Of a stretch of DNA of 64,000 bases, positions 10,041-21,229 are shown piece after piece; the stretch's first letter is position 1, and the number at the start of each line of letters is the position of its first letter. Location of the stretch: positions 303,094,150 to 303,158,149 of the forward strand of contig NC_064619.1 of assembly GCF_023898315.1 (NCBI RefSeq), written 5' to 3'. Source of the stretch: Schistocerca nitens. Lineage: Eukaryota; Arthropoda; Insecta; Orthoptera; Acrididae. Both the position numbers and the translations under genes were made by a program. The notes under the pieces were generated by a model, which made no database searches, was not told where the DNA came from, and worked only from the letters and a program-made list of their open reading frames with translations.

Positions 10041-12107
10041 TAAGGAATGACGAGATACGTTTGAAGTTCTCTAACGCTATAGATACAGCAATAAGGAATA
10101 GCGCAGTAGGCAGTACAGTTGAAGAGGAATGGACATCTCTAAAAAGGGCCATCACAGAAGTTGGGAAGGAAAACATAGGTACAAAGAAGGTAGCTGCGAA
10201 GAAACCATGGGTAACAGAAGAAATACTTCAGTTGATTGATGAAAGGAGGAAGTACAAACATGTTCCGGGAAAATCAGGAATACAGAAATACAAGTCGCTG
10301 AGGAATGAAATAAATAGGAAGTGCAGGGAAGCTAAGACGAAATGGCTGCAGGAAAAATGTGAAGACATCGAAAAAGATATGATTGTCGGAAGGACAGACT
10401 TAGCATACAGGAAAGTCAAAACAACCTTTGGTGACATTAAAAGCGACGGTGGTAACATTAAGAGTGCAACGGGAATTCCACTGCTAAATGCAGAGCAGAT
10501 AGGTGGAAAGAATACAATGAAAGCCTCTATGAGGGTGAAGATTTGTCTGATGTGATAGAAGAAGAAACAGGAGTCGATTTAGAAGAGATAGGGTATCCAG
10601 TATAAGAATCGGAATTTAAAAGAGCTTTGGAGGACTTACGGTCAAATAAGGCAGAAGGGATAGATAACATTCCATCAGAATTTCTAAAATCATTGGGGGA
10701 AGTGGCTACAAAACGACTATTCACGTTGGTGTGTAGAATATATGAGTCTGGCGACATACCATCTGACTTTCGGAAAAGCATCATCCATACAATTCCGAAG
10801 ACGGCAAGAGCTGACAAGTGCGAGAATTATCGCACAATCAGCTTAACAGCTAATGCATCGAAGCTGCTTACAAGAATAATATACAGAAGAATGGAAAAGA
10901 AAATTGAAAATGCGCTAGGTGACGATCAGTTTGGCTTTAGGAAAAGTAAAGGGACGAGAGAGGCAATTCTGACGTTACGGCTAATAATGGAAGCAAGGCT
11001 CAAGAAAAATCAAGACACTTTCATAGGATTTGTCGACCTGGTAAAAGCGTTCGACAATATAAAATGGTGCAAGCTGTTCGAGATTCTGAAAAAATTAGGG
11101 GTAAGCTATAGGGAGAGACGGGTCATATACAATATGTACAACAACCAAGAGGGAATAATAAGAGTGGACGATCAAGAACGAAGTGCTCGTATTAAGAAGG
11201 GTGTAAGACAAGGCTGTAGCCTTTCGCCCCTACTCTTCAATCTGTACATCGAGGGAGCAATGATGGAAATAAAAGAAAGGTTCAGGAGTGGAATTAAAAT
11301 ACAAGGTGAAAGGATATCAATGATACGATTCGCTGATGACATTGCTATCCCGAGTGAAAGTGAAGAAGAATTAAATGATCTCCTGAACGGAATGAACAGT
11401 CTAATGAGTACACAGTATGGTTTGAGAGTAAGTCGGAGAAAGACGAAGGTAATGAGAAGTATTAGAAATGAGAACAGCGAGAAACTTAACATCAGGATTG
11501 ATGGTCACGAAGTCAATGAAGTTGAGGAATTCTGCTACCTAGGCAGTAAAATAACCAATGACGGACGGAGCAAGGAGGACATCAAAAGCAGACTCGCTAT
11601 GGCAAAAAAGGCATTTCTGGCCAAGAGAAGTCTACTAATATCAAATACCGGCCTTAATTTGAGGAAGAAATTTCTGAGGATGTACGTCTGGAGTACAGCA
11701 TTGTATGGTAGTGAAACATGGACTGTGGGAAAACCGGAACAGAAGAGAATCGAAGCATTTGAGATGTGGTGCTATAGACGAATGTTGAAAATTAGGTGGA
11801 CTGATAAGGTAAGGAATGAGGAGGTTCTATGCAGAATCGGAGAGGAAAGGAACATGTGGAAAACACTGATAAGGAGAAGGGACAGGATGATAGGACATCT
11901 GCTAAGACATGAGGGAATGACTTCCATGGTACTAGAGGGAGCTGTAGAGGGCAAAAGCTGTTGAGGAAGACAGAGATTGGAATACGTCAAGCAAATAATT
12001 GAGGACGTAGGTTGCAAGTGCTACTCTGAGATGAAGAGGTTAGCACAGGAAAGGAATTCGTGGCGGGCCGCATCAAACCGGTCAGTTGACTGATGAAAAA
12101 AAAAATG
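10041..12107 (+). mobile_element. RTE-type LINE, copy 1, 5'-truncated
   Basis: Lacks the endonuclease and starts in the linker (WTSLKRAITEVGKENIG, KPWVTEEILQLIDERRKYK). The reverse transcriptase follows: a frameshift near 10500, an in-frame stop at 10602, then an open stretch 10627-11963 with the finger motif CENYRTISL, palm FVDLVKAFDNI, GVRQGCSLSPLLFNLYI, and the catalytic RFADDIAI near 11328. The RTE-type C-terminus (SETWTV, FEMWCYRRMLKIRW, RRRDRMIGHLLRHE) runs through a stop at 11962 to about 12090 and an A-rich tail. A 6-bp target duplication CATTAC lies at 10035-10040 and 12108-12113, inside Penelope sequence. Confidence 0.85.
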
Positions 12108-12117
12108 CATTACACCA

Positions 12118-15100
12118 TGAGCCATGGACCTTGCCATTGGTGGGGAGGCTTGCGTGCCTCAGCGATACAGATGGCCGTACCGTAGGTGCAACCATAACGG
12201 AGGGGTGTCTGTTGAGAGGCCAGACAAACGTGTGGTTCCTGAAGGGGGGCAGCAGCCTTTTCAGTAGTTGCAGGGGCAACAGTCTGGATGATTGACTGAT
12301 GTGGCCTTGTAACACTAACCAAAGCGGCCTTGCTGTGCTGGTACTGCGAACGGCTAAAAGCAAGGGGAAACTACAGCCGTAATTTTTCCCGAGGATATGC
12401 AGCTTTACTGTATGTTTAAATGATGATGGCGTCCTCTTGGGTAAAATATTCCGGAGGTAAAATAGTCCCCCATTTGGATCTCCGGGCGGGGATTACTCAA
12501 GAGGACGTCGTTATTGGGAGGAAGAAAATTGGCGTTCTATGGATCGGAGCGTGGAATGTCAGATCCCTTAATCGGGCAGGTAGGTTAGAAAATTTTAAAA
12601 GGGAAATGGATAGGTTAAAGTTAGATATAGTGGGAATTAGTGAAGTTAGGTGGCAGCAGGAACAAGACTTTTGGTCAGGTGAATACAGGGCTATAAATAC
12701 AAAATCAAATAGGGGTAATGCAGGAGTAGGTTTAATAACGAATAAATAAATAGGAGTGCAGGTAAGCTACTACAAACAGCATAGTGAACGCATTATTGTG
12801 GCCAAGATAGACACGAAGCCCACGCCTACTACAGTAGTAGAGGTTTATATGCCAACTAGCTCTGCAGATGACGAAGAAATTGAAGAAATGTATGAAGAAA
12901 TTATTCAAATAGTGAAGGGAGACGAAAATTTAATAGTCATGGGTGACTGGAATTCGGTAGTAGGAAAAGGAAGAGAAGGAAAAGTAGTAGGTGATTATGG
13001 ATTGGGGAGAAGAAATGAAAGAGGAGGCCGTCTGGTAGAATTTTGCACAGAGCATAACTTAATCATAGCTAACACCTGGTTCAAGAATCACAAAAGAAGG
13101 TTGTATACATGGAAGACGCCTGGAGATACTGACAGGTTTCAGATAGATTATATAATGGTAAGACAGAGATTTGGGAACCAGGTTTTAAATCGTAAGACAT
13201 TGCCGGGGGCAGTTCTTGACTCTGTCCACAATCTAGTGGTTATGAACTGTAGATTAAAACTGAAGAAGGTGGGAATTTAAGGAGATGGGACCAGGATAAA
13301 CTGACTAAACCAGAAGTTGTACAGAGTTTCAGGGAGAGTGTAATGGAAAAATTGACTGGAATGGGGGAAAGAAATGCAGCAGAAGAAGAATGGGTAGCTT
13401 TGAGGGATGAAGTAGTGAAGGCAGCGGAGGATCAAGTAGGTAACAAGACGAGGGCTGGTAGAAATCCTTGGGTAACGGAAGAAATATTGAATTTAATTGA
13501 TGAAAGGAGAAAATATAAAAATGCAATAAATGAAGCAGGCAAAAAGAAATACAAACGTCTCAAAAATGAGATCGACAGGAAGTGCAAAATGGCTAAGCAG
13601 GGATGGCTAGAGGACAAATGTAAGAATGTAGAGGCTTATCTCACTGGGGGTAAGATAGATACTGCCTACAGGAAAATTAAAGAGACCTTTGGAGAAAAGA
13701 GAACCACTTGCATGAATATCAAGAGCTCAGATGGAAACCCAGTTCTAAGCAAAGAAGGGAAAGCAGAAAGGTGGAAGGAGTATGTAGAGGGTCTATACAA
13801 GGGTGACGTTCTTGAGGACAGAATTATGGAAACGGAAGAGGATGTAGATGAAGATGAAATGGGAGATATGATACTGCGTGAAGAGTTTGACAGAGCACTG
13901 AAAGACCTGAGTCGAAACAAGGCCCCATTAGTAGACAACATTCCATTACAACTAATGACAGCCTTGGGAGAGCCAGTCCTGACAAAACTCTACCATCTGG
14001 TGAGCAAGATGCATGAGACCGGCGAAATACCGTCAGACTTCAAGAAGAATATAATAATTCCAATCCCAAAGAAAGCAGGTGTTGACAGATGTGAAAATTA
14101 CCGAACTATCAGTTTAATAAGTCACAGCTGCAAAATACTAACGCGAATTCTTTACAGACGAATGGAATAACTGGTAGAAGCCGACCTCGGGGAAGATCAG
14201 TTTGGATTCCGTAGAAATATTGGAACACGTGAGGCAATACTGGCCTTACGACTAACCTTAGAACAAAGATTAAGGAAAGGCAAACCTACATTTCTAGCAT
14301 TTGTAGACTTAGAGAAAGCTTTTGACAATGTTGATAGGAATACTTTCTTTCAAATTCTAAAGGTGGCAGGGGTAAAATGCAGGGAGCGAAAGGCTATTTA
14401 CAATTTGTACAGAAATCAGATGGCAGTTATAAGAGTCGAAGGGCATGAAAGGGAAGCAGTGGTTGGGAAGGAAGTGAGACGGGGTTGTAGCCTCTCCCCG
14501 ATGTTATTCAATCTGTATATTGAGCAAGCAGTAAAGGAAACAAAAGAAAAATTCGGATTAGGTATTAAAATCCACGGAGAATAAATTAAAACGTTGAGGT
14601 TCGCCGATGACATTGTAATTCTGTCAGAGACAGCGAAGGACTTGGAAGAGCAGTTGAACGGAATGGACAGTGTCTTGAAAGAAGAATATAAGATGAACAT
14701 CAACAAAAGCAAAACGAGGATAATGGAATGTAGTCGAATTAAGTCGGATGATGCTGAGGGAATTAGATTAGGAAATTAGACACTTAAAGTAGTAAATGAG
14801 TTTTGCTATTTGGGGAGCAAAATAAGTGATGATGGTCGAAGTAGAGAGGATATATAATGTAGACTGGCAATGGCAAGGAAAGCGTTTCTGAAGAAGAGGA
14901 ATTTGTTAACATCGGGTGTAGATTTAAGTAGCAGGAAGTCGTTTCTGAAAGTATTTGTATGGAGTGTAGCCACGTATGGAAGTGAAACGTGGACTGTAGT
15001 TTGGACAAGAAGAGAATAGAAGCTTCCGAAATGTGGTGCTACAGAAGAATGCTGAAGATTAGATGGGTAGATCACATAACTAATGAGGAGGTAATGAATA

Positions 15101-15372
15101 GGATTGGGGAGAAGAGGAGTTTGTGGCACAACTTGACTAGAAGAAGGGATCCGTTGGTAGGACATGTTCTGAGGCATCAAGGGATCACCAATTTAGTATT
15201 GCAGGGCAGTGTGGAGGGTAAAAATCGTAGAGGGATACGAAGAGATGAATACACTAAGCAGATTCAGAAGTATGTAGGTTGCAGTAGGTACTGGGAGATG
15301 AAGAAGCTTGCACAGGATAGAGTAGCATGGAGAGCTGTATCAAACCAGTCTCGGGGCTGAAGACCAGAACAA
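12118..15372 (+). mobile_element. RTE-type LINE, copy 2, full length but mutated
   Basis: A 3255-bp element with a perfect 10-bp target duplication CATTACACCA at 12108-12117 and 15373-15382. A GC-rich 5' leader (12118-12419) precedes an APE-type endonuclease (GAWNVRSLNRAGR, GISEVRWQ, VMGDWNSVVG, IDYIMV; the usual SDH is SVH here) and then an RT with FVDLEKAFDNVD and RFADDIVIL (14591). The C-terminal block ASEMWCYRRMLKIRW ends at the stop 15358-15360. In-frame stops near 12747, 14168, 14582, 14777 and 14857 and frameshifts near 13265 and 14998 make it inactive. The tail is CAA-rich. It sits directly next to copy 1. Confidence 0.9.
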
Positions 15373-15382
15373 CATTACACCA

Positions 15383-16515
15383 CAGTCATTGCATTTCATT
15401 TTGTAGCTTCCAGATCTCAAAAAAGGATTGTGCCTCTCAGTGGAATGAGTAAGTGACGTGGCTAATGTATTTTTGCTAGTAACTTCAATGTTGTTTTTAC
15501 GGAATGCTTGTGCAACTCTATAACAAATAGGACCTATAAACTCCATGCTTGAGCGCATTTTTTTACTGGTTTCAACAAGGGTGAGAGTAATTTCACGCAG
15601 GAAATTAGAGATCTTTCTCACAATTTTATTATGATTTAAGTCAATAATCTCAGGCTGGTAACCATTGTCCACTACTATATCCCTTAGTATTTCTATTCTT
15701 TTTCGTTTTCTACATCTTCTAAGGGATTTTACTTAGCCGGCTAGCAAGACTATAGAAGGGGCAGGTTTTGTACCTGTTGAAGTGCATGGGTATAATGGCA
15801 TCTGAAGTTGTGGGCTTTCATAAAATAGCAAAACTACGCCTACCACTCTTACTCTTCAAGAAAATGTCGAGGAATCAATTTTATCATTAACCTGCTGCTC
15901 ATATTTGAAATCTTTCGGTGAAGGGTTTTGAAAATTCTTGAGGTTTTTTCAAGGTCATCATTTTCCTCTTTGTATAACATAATGGTGTCATCCACATACC
16001 GGTAATAATATAGAACGATGTCATGCAACTCAGGGTATTGTGCGAAAGTGAAACTTCGATGTGTTTAAGAAAAATATTGGATAATGTCCCTGATAAACAG
16101 CATCCCATAGCTAATCCATCCTGTTGTTGGAAAATTTCACCATTGAAATGAAACTAATTATAAGAGAGAAATGATTCAAGTAACTGTAGAAATTCTTCAG
16201 TTTCTCCTACAGACAATCGTTCAAATCTAAGGAAATTCTTCTTTACAAGGTCAACGGTTTCCATCACAGGCACATTACTGTACAGTTTAGTCATATCTAA
16301 GGATACCCATATGTAGCCACCTGGGGTTTTTATGTCTTTTATCTTCTCTAGTAAATTGTAAGTATTCTTCACACAGAAACATCTCTAAAAACGTAGTTAT
16401 TAACTAGAATTTCGTACAATTTGCCACATAACTTATAGGCAGAATTACCAATACAACTAATAGTAGGTCTGATAGGAACAACATCTTTATGTGATTTAGG
16501 TTGTCCTCCTTTACA
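15383..16515 (-). pseudogene. Penelope-like element, reverse transcriptase part
   Basis: Minus-strand reading in order: PKSHKDVVPIRPTISCIG (the PKIHK-PLRP block), VSLDMTKLYSNVPVMETV (motif A with its Asp), QDGLAMGCCLSGTLSNIFL (motif B), and YYYRYVDDTIM (motif C, catalytic YVDD at about 15987-15998). The C-terminal region follows to SYKMKCNDCGVM. This RT plus a GIY-YIG domain (9774-10040) is diagnostic of Penelope-like elements. It is 5'-truncated near 16515, with several frameshifts and stops, and was split by the RTE insertions. PLEs move by target-primed reverse transcription; this copy cannot. Confidence 0.88.
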
Positions 16516-16544
16516 ATAAAATAAAATAATATATTATTTTACCC

Positions 16545-16580
16545 GGCTGTCAGTGAATTTCATTGACATTGACAATTACT
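16545..16580 (-). repeat. 36-bp inverted repeat, right copy
   Basis: Reverse complement reads AGTAATTGTCAA to GACAGCC and pairs with 6310-6345, about 10.2 kb away. It sits between the truncated 5' end of the Penelope-like element and the Tc1 N-terminal fragment. Confidence 0.7.
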
Positions 16581-16589
16581 TAACCAGCC

Positions 16590-16990
16590 GATGTCCCTGT
16601 CCATGATGGACCAACAGAGATTTAAAGCTTTGTGTCGTGCGGTCATCAAGGGTGCACGAATAGGACTTCTGCTGCGAGAGCCCATACCGATGATGTTTCA
16701 TTAAGTGGTTCGCACGCTGACACTTGTTGGCCCAGCATTGAAATCTGCAGAAATTTGGGGAAGGGTTGCACTTCTGTTACGCTGAACGACTCTCTTCAGT
16801 CGTCGTTGGTCCCGTCCTTGCAAGATCTTTTTCCGGCCGCAGCGATGTCGGAGATTTGATGTTTCACTGCATTCCTGATATTCACGATCCACTCGTGAAA
16901 GTGTTGTACGGGAAAATCCCAACATTATCCCTACCTCGGAGATGCTGTGTCCCATCGCTCATGCGGCGACTATAACACTACATTCAAACT
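16590..16990 (-). pseudogene. Tc1-type transposase, N-terminal DNA-binding fragment
   Basis: Minus-strand MGHSISEVGIMLGFSRTTLS is a helix-turn-helix, followed by CGRKKILQGRDQRRLKRVV and RNRSATLPQISADFN (second helix-turn-helix of the paired-like Tc1 DNA-binding domain). It then runs through PLMTARHKALNLCW to about 16590 and stops before the catalytic domain. The catalytic fragment at 5690-6306 starts at the equivalent position, with about 40 bases of overlap at low identity. The two may be halves of one old copy or separate copies. Confidence 0.75.
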
Positions 16991-17199
16991 CATTAAATCT
17001 TGATAATCTGCCTTTGTAGCAGCAGTATCCGATCTAACCATTGCGCCAAACATTTATTGTCTTATATGGGAGTTGCAGACCGCAGCGCCGCATTCAGCCT
17101 TTTTACATATCTCTGTATTCGAATGCGCATGCCTACACCAATTTCTATGGCGCCTCAGTGTAGTTACGCACAAACATTTGCTCTAAAAGAGAAAAATAA

Positions 17200-18540
17200 C
17201 GACAGGAAAAGGGGACAGTACAATGGCAATAATGGGATTTGCATACTGGACAAACAAACCAAAATACAAGTGTAAACGATCAGCACAGACCACAATATTA
17301 TCAGCAGTTTGGAAATAATAGTAACAATAATAATAATAATAATAACAATAACAGATGTCATCCGGGGTAGCGTCGCAACCAGAATGGGAACCCTAACAGT
17401 CAGTGGAAAAAAAATATGGGAACCAGTGGCATCAAAATCATGTAATTCAGTGGCTACCAAATATAAACAATCCGCCACCACGTATACCTCTGCATCACGA
17501 AGTGAACATAGTCTTGATGACGAAACTCCACGACACTGAGCACCACAGAACAGTCATGTTGTTCTCGTGGTTGAGGTCATTGAAACGCTGCCTCTGACTA
17601 CGGATGATCCGACAAACTAGAGGCGCCATTGTTGAGTCACTGGTGACAGTCGCGGAGTGGGATGGAGCACCGTTTCAAACAAGCAGCTTTGGATGTTGTC
17701 GTGCAATGACAGCTTTGATAACTACGAAGAGTTACGTAATAACCTCGAAATCTGTGAGGCAACCTCCACTGAAACAGCACAGGCCGCTGTTAACGCGGTG
17801 GTGGGAGCAATACCCAACATCATTATTTTAGAAACAGGTGCAAGTGTTAATGCAATAGCGAGTAATCTCTATAAGGACGCCTCTGATGATTGAGATCCCC
17901 ACATAGTCAGTTAAAAATTTGTGTTATCCGGTGCTGTTGGTGTCATCGACCAAATTGCGAGAGTGCAGGCCCTGATTTATGTAAAATTTGAGGACGGAGA
18001 TGATTATTGCACGTTTCCCATACTAAAACATTTAACCATGAACTACTTGTTAGTAATGGACTTTATGAATGGAAGGAACGTGATGGTCGAACTCCGAGGC
18101 GGAAAGTGCTGTCTGAAAAATGATGGGAAATATGTTGTTTTAAATTTTATAAAAAGAAAGATGAGGCATGGGAGACACTACCGAGGGGGTCACAATCAGA
18201 ATTATAAATTCATCACGTTATACAACTTGTGAAAACACTGGACCTGTTTCTCCAAATAGAGACGATGTGCAAATAAATTCTAGGTTAATAGAGAGTAATG
18301 CCGTGGAAGCTAAAACCTAACTGAACACCAGAGAAAGGAATTAGGTACCTTGTTACTGTATATCAGTGTCCTTTCCCAAAAGCGTGGGATAATCAAAGGA
18401 TATGAACATGAAATGGAAGTTTTCCCCACCACACATATCGTCACTCTACGTAGTCTGCCCCATGGACTCCAAAGAGCAGCCATTAAGAGAAAAAGACAGA
18501 AGTATTTGCGGTAGCAATATTCCAAGATATTGTGTAAATA
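17200..18540 (+). pseudogene. Fossil LTR retrotransposon: gag tail, aspartyl protease, start of RT
   Basis: A very worn + strand stretch. 17200-17480 encodes Asn/Gly/Gln-rich nucleocapsid-like sequence that includes a (TAA)n run at 17321-17347. 17780-18225 is a retroviral-type protease: LETGASVNAI in place of the usual (L/D)DTGA-VN, then YVKFEDGDD, and MNYLLVMDFMNG in place of the LLG-DF block. The catalytic Asp is Glu. After 18240 a GIIKGYEHEMEV segment matches the pre-RT region of Ty3/Gypsy elements. Stops and frameshifts interrupt it. The layout recalls Osvaldo-like Gypsy elements (inference). No LTRs were located. Confidence 0.6.
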
Positions 18541-19419
18541 TTTACATCTTAAATAACTTTATTGTTGAATATTTGTAAGCATGGCATCAAATGAGAAAAT
18601 TCATTTTCTAGACTAGGACCAACACTAATTCCTGTTTGGAAAGAAAGAAATATGCAATAATACTTTTCTTCTCTCTGTACAGATATTTACTTCTCATTGT
18701 ATTTCGATTAATCTAAGTCTAATACGAGCAAACTGCATTGACATGACGTAAATTACTACTGATTACGCATGACCAAAATATGGTAAACGACTAGAGAGAT
18801 AATTATTTATAAACTGCAACCGAAGAAATAAGCAACAGCATCTCATGTATAAATATGTCTTAATGTTTATTGAAGAAAGTCATTTGCTCTAATTGTATTC
18901 AGAAATGTCATGATTATCTTGCGAATATAGAGAGTAAACGATAACACAATTATAGTGGAAAGCACCACAAATGTACCTAGTAGTTATGAAGTGAATGATG
19001 CTGAGTGATTCAAAAAGAAAAGGAAGTCATTAGTGTGACATATGAAAGCAAGTCGAGTCGACGAAGTGGTAAAATAATGGTGTGACTGTAAGTCATATCA
19101 TGCCTGTCTATTCACTGAAAATACCTAAATAACACAAGCTGAACATTTTTAGTCATAAGTTCTGCAGAAGCAAAAGCAAAATTATATCTTTAATTAGTTG
19201 TCATATATGATGTATTGTCTCATGATTTTCTAGTTAGTATAAGATTGACAATTTCCTTTTGTTCTTAAGATTTTGCATTGATTACCTAAGCTTTTATTTG
19301 TAAATAACGTTGTACAATATGTCAGGACAGACCACGGATTATTCAAGACATGTTGCATCTTAATTATAGGACAGCATTTCTCTCTCTTGCTGTTAGTGCC
19401 ATTTTGGTGCAACCCGCCA
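18541..19419. other. No identifiable gene
   Basis: AT-rich, short ORFs only. It may hold unrecognisable remains of the fossil retrotransposon to its left. Confidence 0.4.
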
Positions 19420-19796
19420 CGGTAGGAGAGAGCGCAAATGCGCTGTTTCCTGGACACAGATCGAACCCGTCCGGCTGATTAACGGCGAGGGCCGATATGC
19501 CGGCCAGCCTGTATGTGGTTTTTAGGCGGTTATCCACATCCCACTTGGTGAATACCGGGCTGGTCCCTATGTTCCGCCCCACTTACACGACTCACAGACA
19601 TTTGAAAACGTTCGCATTATTTCATGGCTTACACTAAATGCAAACAGCTGGGGTACACTACTTACGTCCAAGGGGGTTCCGGGTGGCAGCAGGAAGGACA
19701 TCTGGCCACCTTCTGCAACTAACACTGCCAAATCCGTAATAACACGGCCAGTCCCACGTTGAAGCGGGACAAAGGCCTAAAGAAAGAAAGTTCCGT
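19420..19796 (+). mobile_element. tRNA-related SINE-like repeat, family B
   Basis: A GC-rich island in AT-rich DNA. It begins with a tRNA-like stretch containing a degenerate box B (GATCGAACCCG), followed by GCCGGCCAGCCTGTATGTGG, TTTTTAGGCGGTTATCCACA and CATTTGAAAACGTTCGCA. The end is GGGACAAAGGCCTAAAGAAAGAAAG. The AGGCGGTT-TCC and GGCTGGT blocks are shared with family D at 56035. I recognise it as an insect interspersed repeat, but no target duplication was found and the exact ends are uncertain. Confidence 0.55.
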
Positions 19797-21193
19797 TTTG
19801 CTGCATGTTTCTTTCCGCATGCGCGATTCTGTTAGCTTTCCACTTGTTCTTTCTCTTTTTCCGATCCGTGGTTGGGTATCGGGATGTTCTTTCCTACTCG
19901 CAAAGTTAGAACAATGCTGACCTACGTACGATGTGCACAATGTCACTCAGTACAAAACGATTTCATTTGTGTCAGGCCATTGAGTGTCAAACCCAAAAAC
20001 ACAACCTTATATTTGATAAAAGGAAAAACTGTGGCCTTAGACAAAATCTTGTAAACACTATATAGGTAATTTCAGAAAGCTATTTACGATGCGGCGGACA
20101 TAGAAACTCTGCCTTCTCCCGAGTGAAAATAACTGCAAATGATTTCGTGTGAGACTGCAGTTCTAGGCAGACTAAAGTGTAGCTACCACGACAAATTATA
20201 GTACAACAATGTGTGGGATGATATATAGCAGCGCGCAAACTGCTAGCACTTAAAACATTTGCAAATAGGCAGACCAGTGGTACTCATCTCAGATAGGATG
20301 GATGCTAGACGCAGCAGTGTTGTCAGTCCATAACCTGTGGATACGTTCTGCCTCCAGCAGATTCTGTAGATGGTGATGCACCCACATACACTTAAGCACA
20401 CACAAATCGAAATGTGATCGTGATCACGAACTAAACCACCGCTTTGTTGGTGAACGCCAAGAATGTGACTGCACAGACAGTTGTCACCGCGTGCTAAACT
20501 ATGAGTGTATATGAGATGTGATGCCAAGTGTAAAATTCACTGTCCGACGACACTACATAGGCTTATCTTCACTGTCTGGTGGTGAACATTTATACGAATA
20601 AATGTTGTTACAGTTAACGGCTTGTTTTAACACAGACAGCTCTGCATAACACGGGACAGCTCTGCAGGGCAAAGTTGCAGAGTTACCAACTTGGTCACCG
20701 AAAAATACATGTCCCAAAGCGTCTTGGATTGTACACACATTTAAATATCCAAGTTCAGTATATTTCATAAAATAAATGTACTGATCAGACTTTGTCCCAC
20801 AGAAGCTTCACATTTCGAATCATTATTTAACATTGATGCTTCTCGTTAATGTTCCGTGTACTCCCGAGATGGACCTAAGAAGAACGTTGGTCATTCTTAT
20901 CTGCTAGCTAACCGTAACATGTCCAGCGAGACTGGGCCAACAGGCTAACCCAGGACAACATGACGACGAGGGTCGTAGGCTGGTACCATCTGACAGCGCC
21001 GGGACTCCGTTTGGGCTCACGTCACAACATTCCACACCGAAGAAAGCCGATTAAAAATCCCCGATGTAGATCCCTCGTTCTCTTAAGAACAAATAACAAT
21101 CAAAATGTTTTAAAGGAGCTTTTATGCGTAACTCAAGGATACAGGTTTACGTTATCGGAATAACTCCCCATGAACATAGACTTTTTCTTTCTT

Positions 21194-21229
<36 letters not shown>

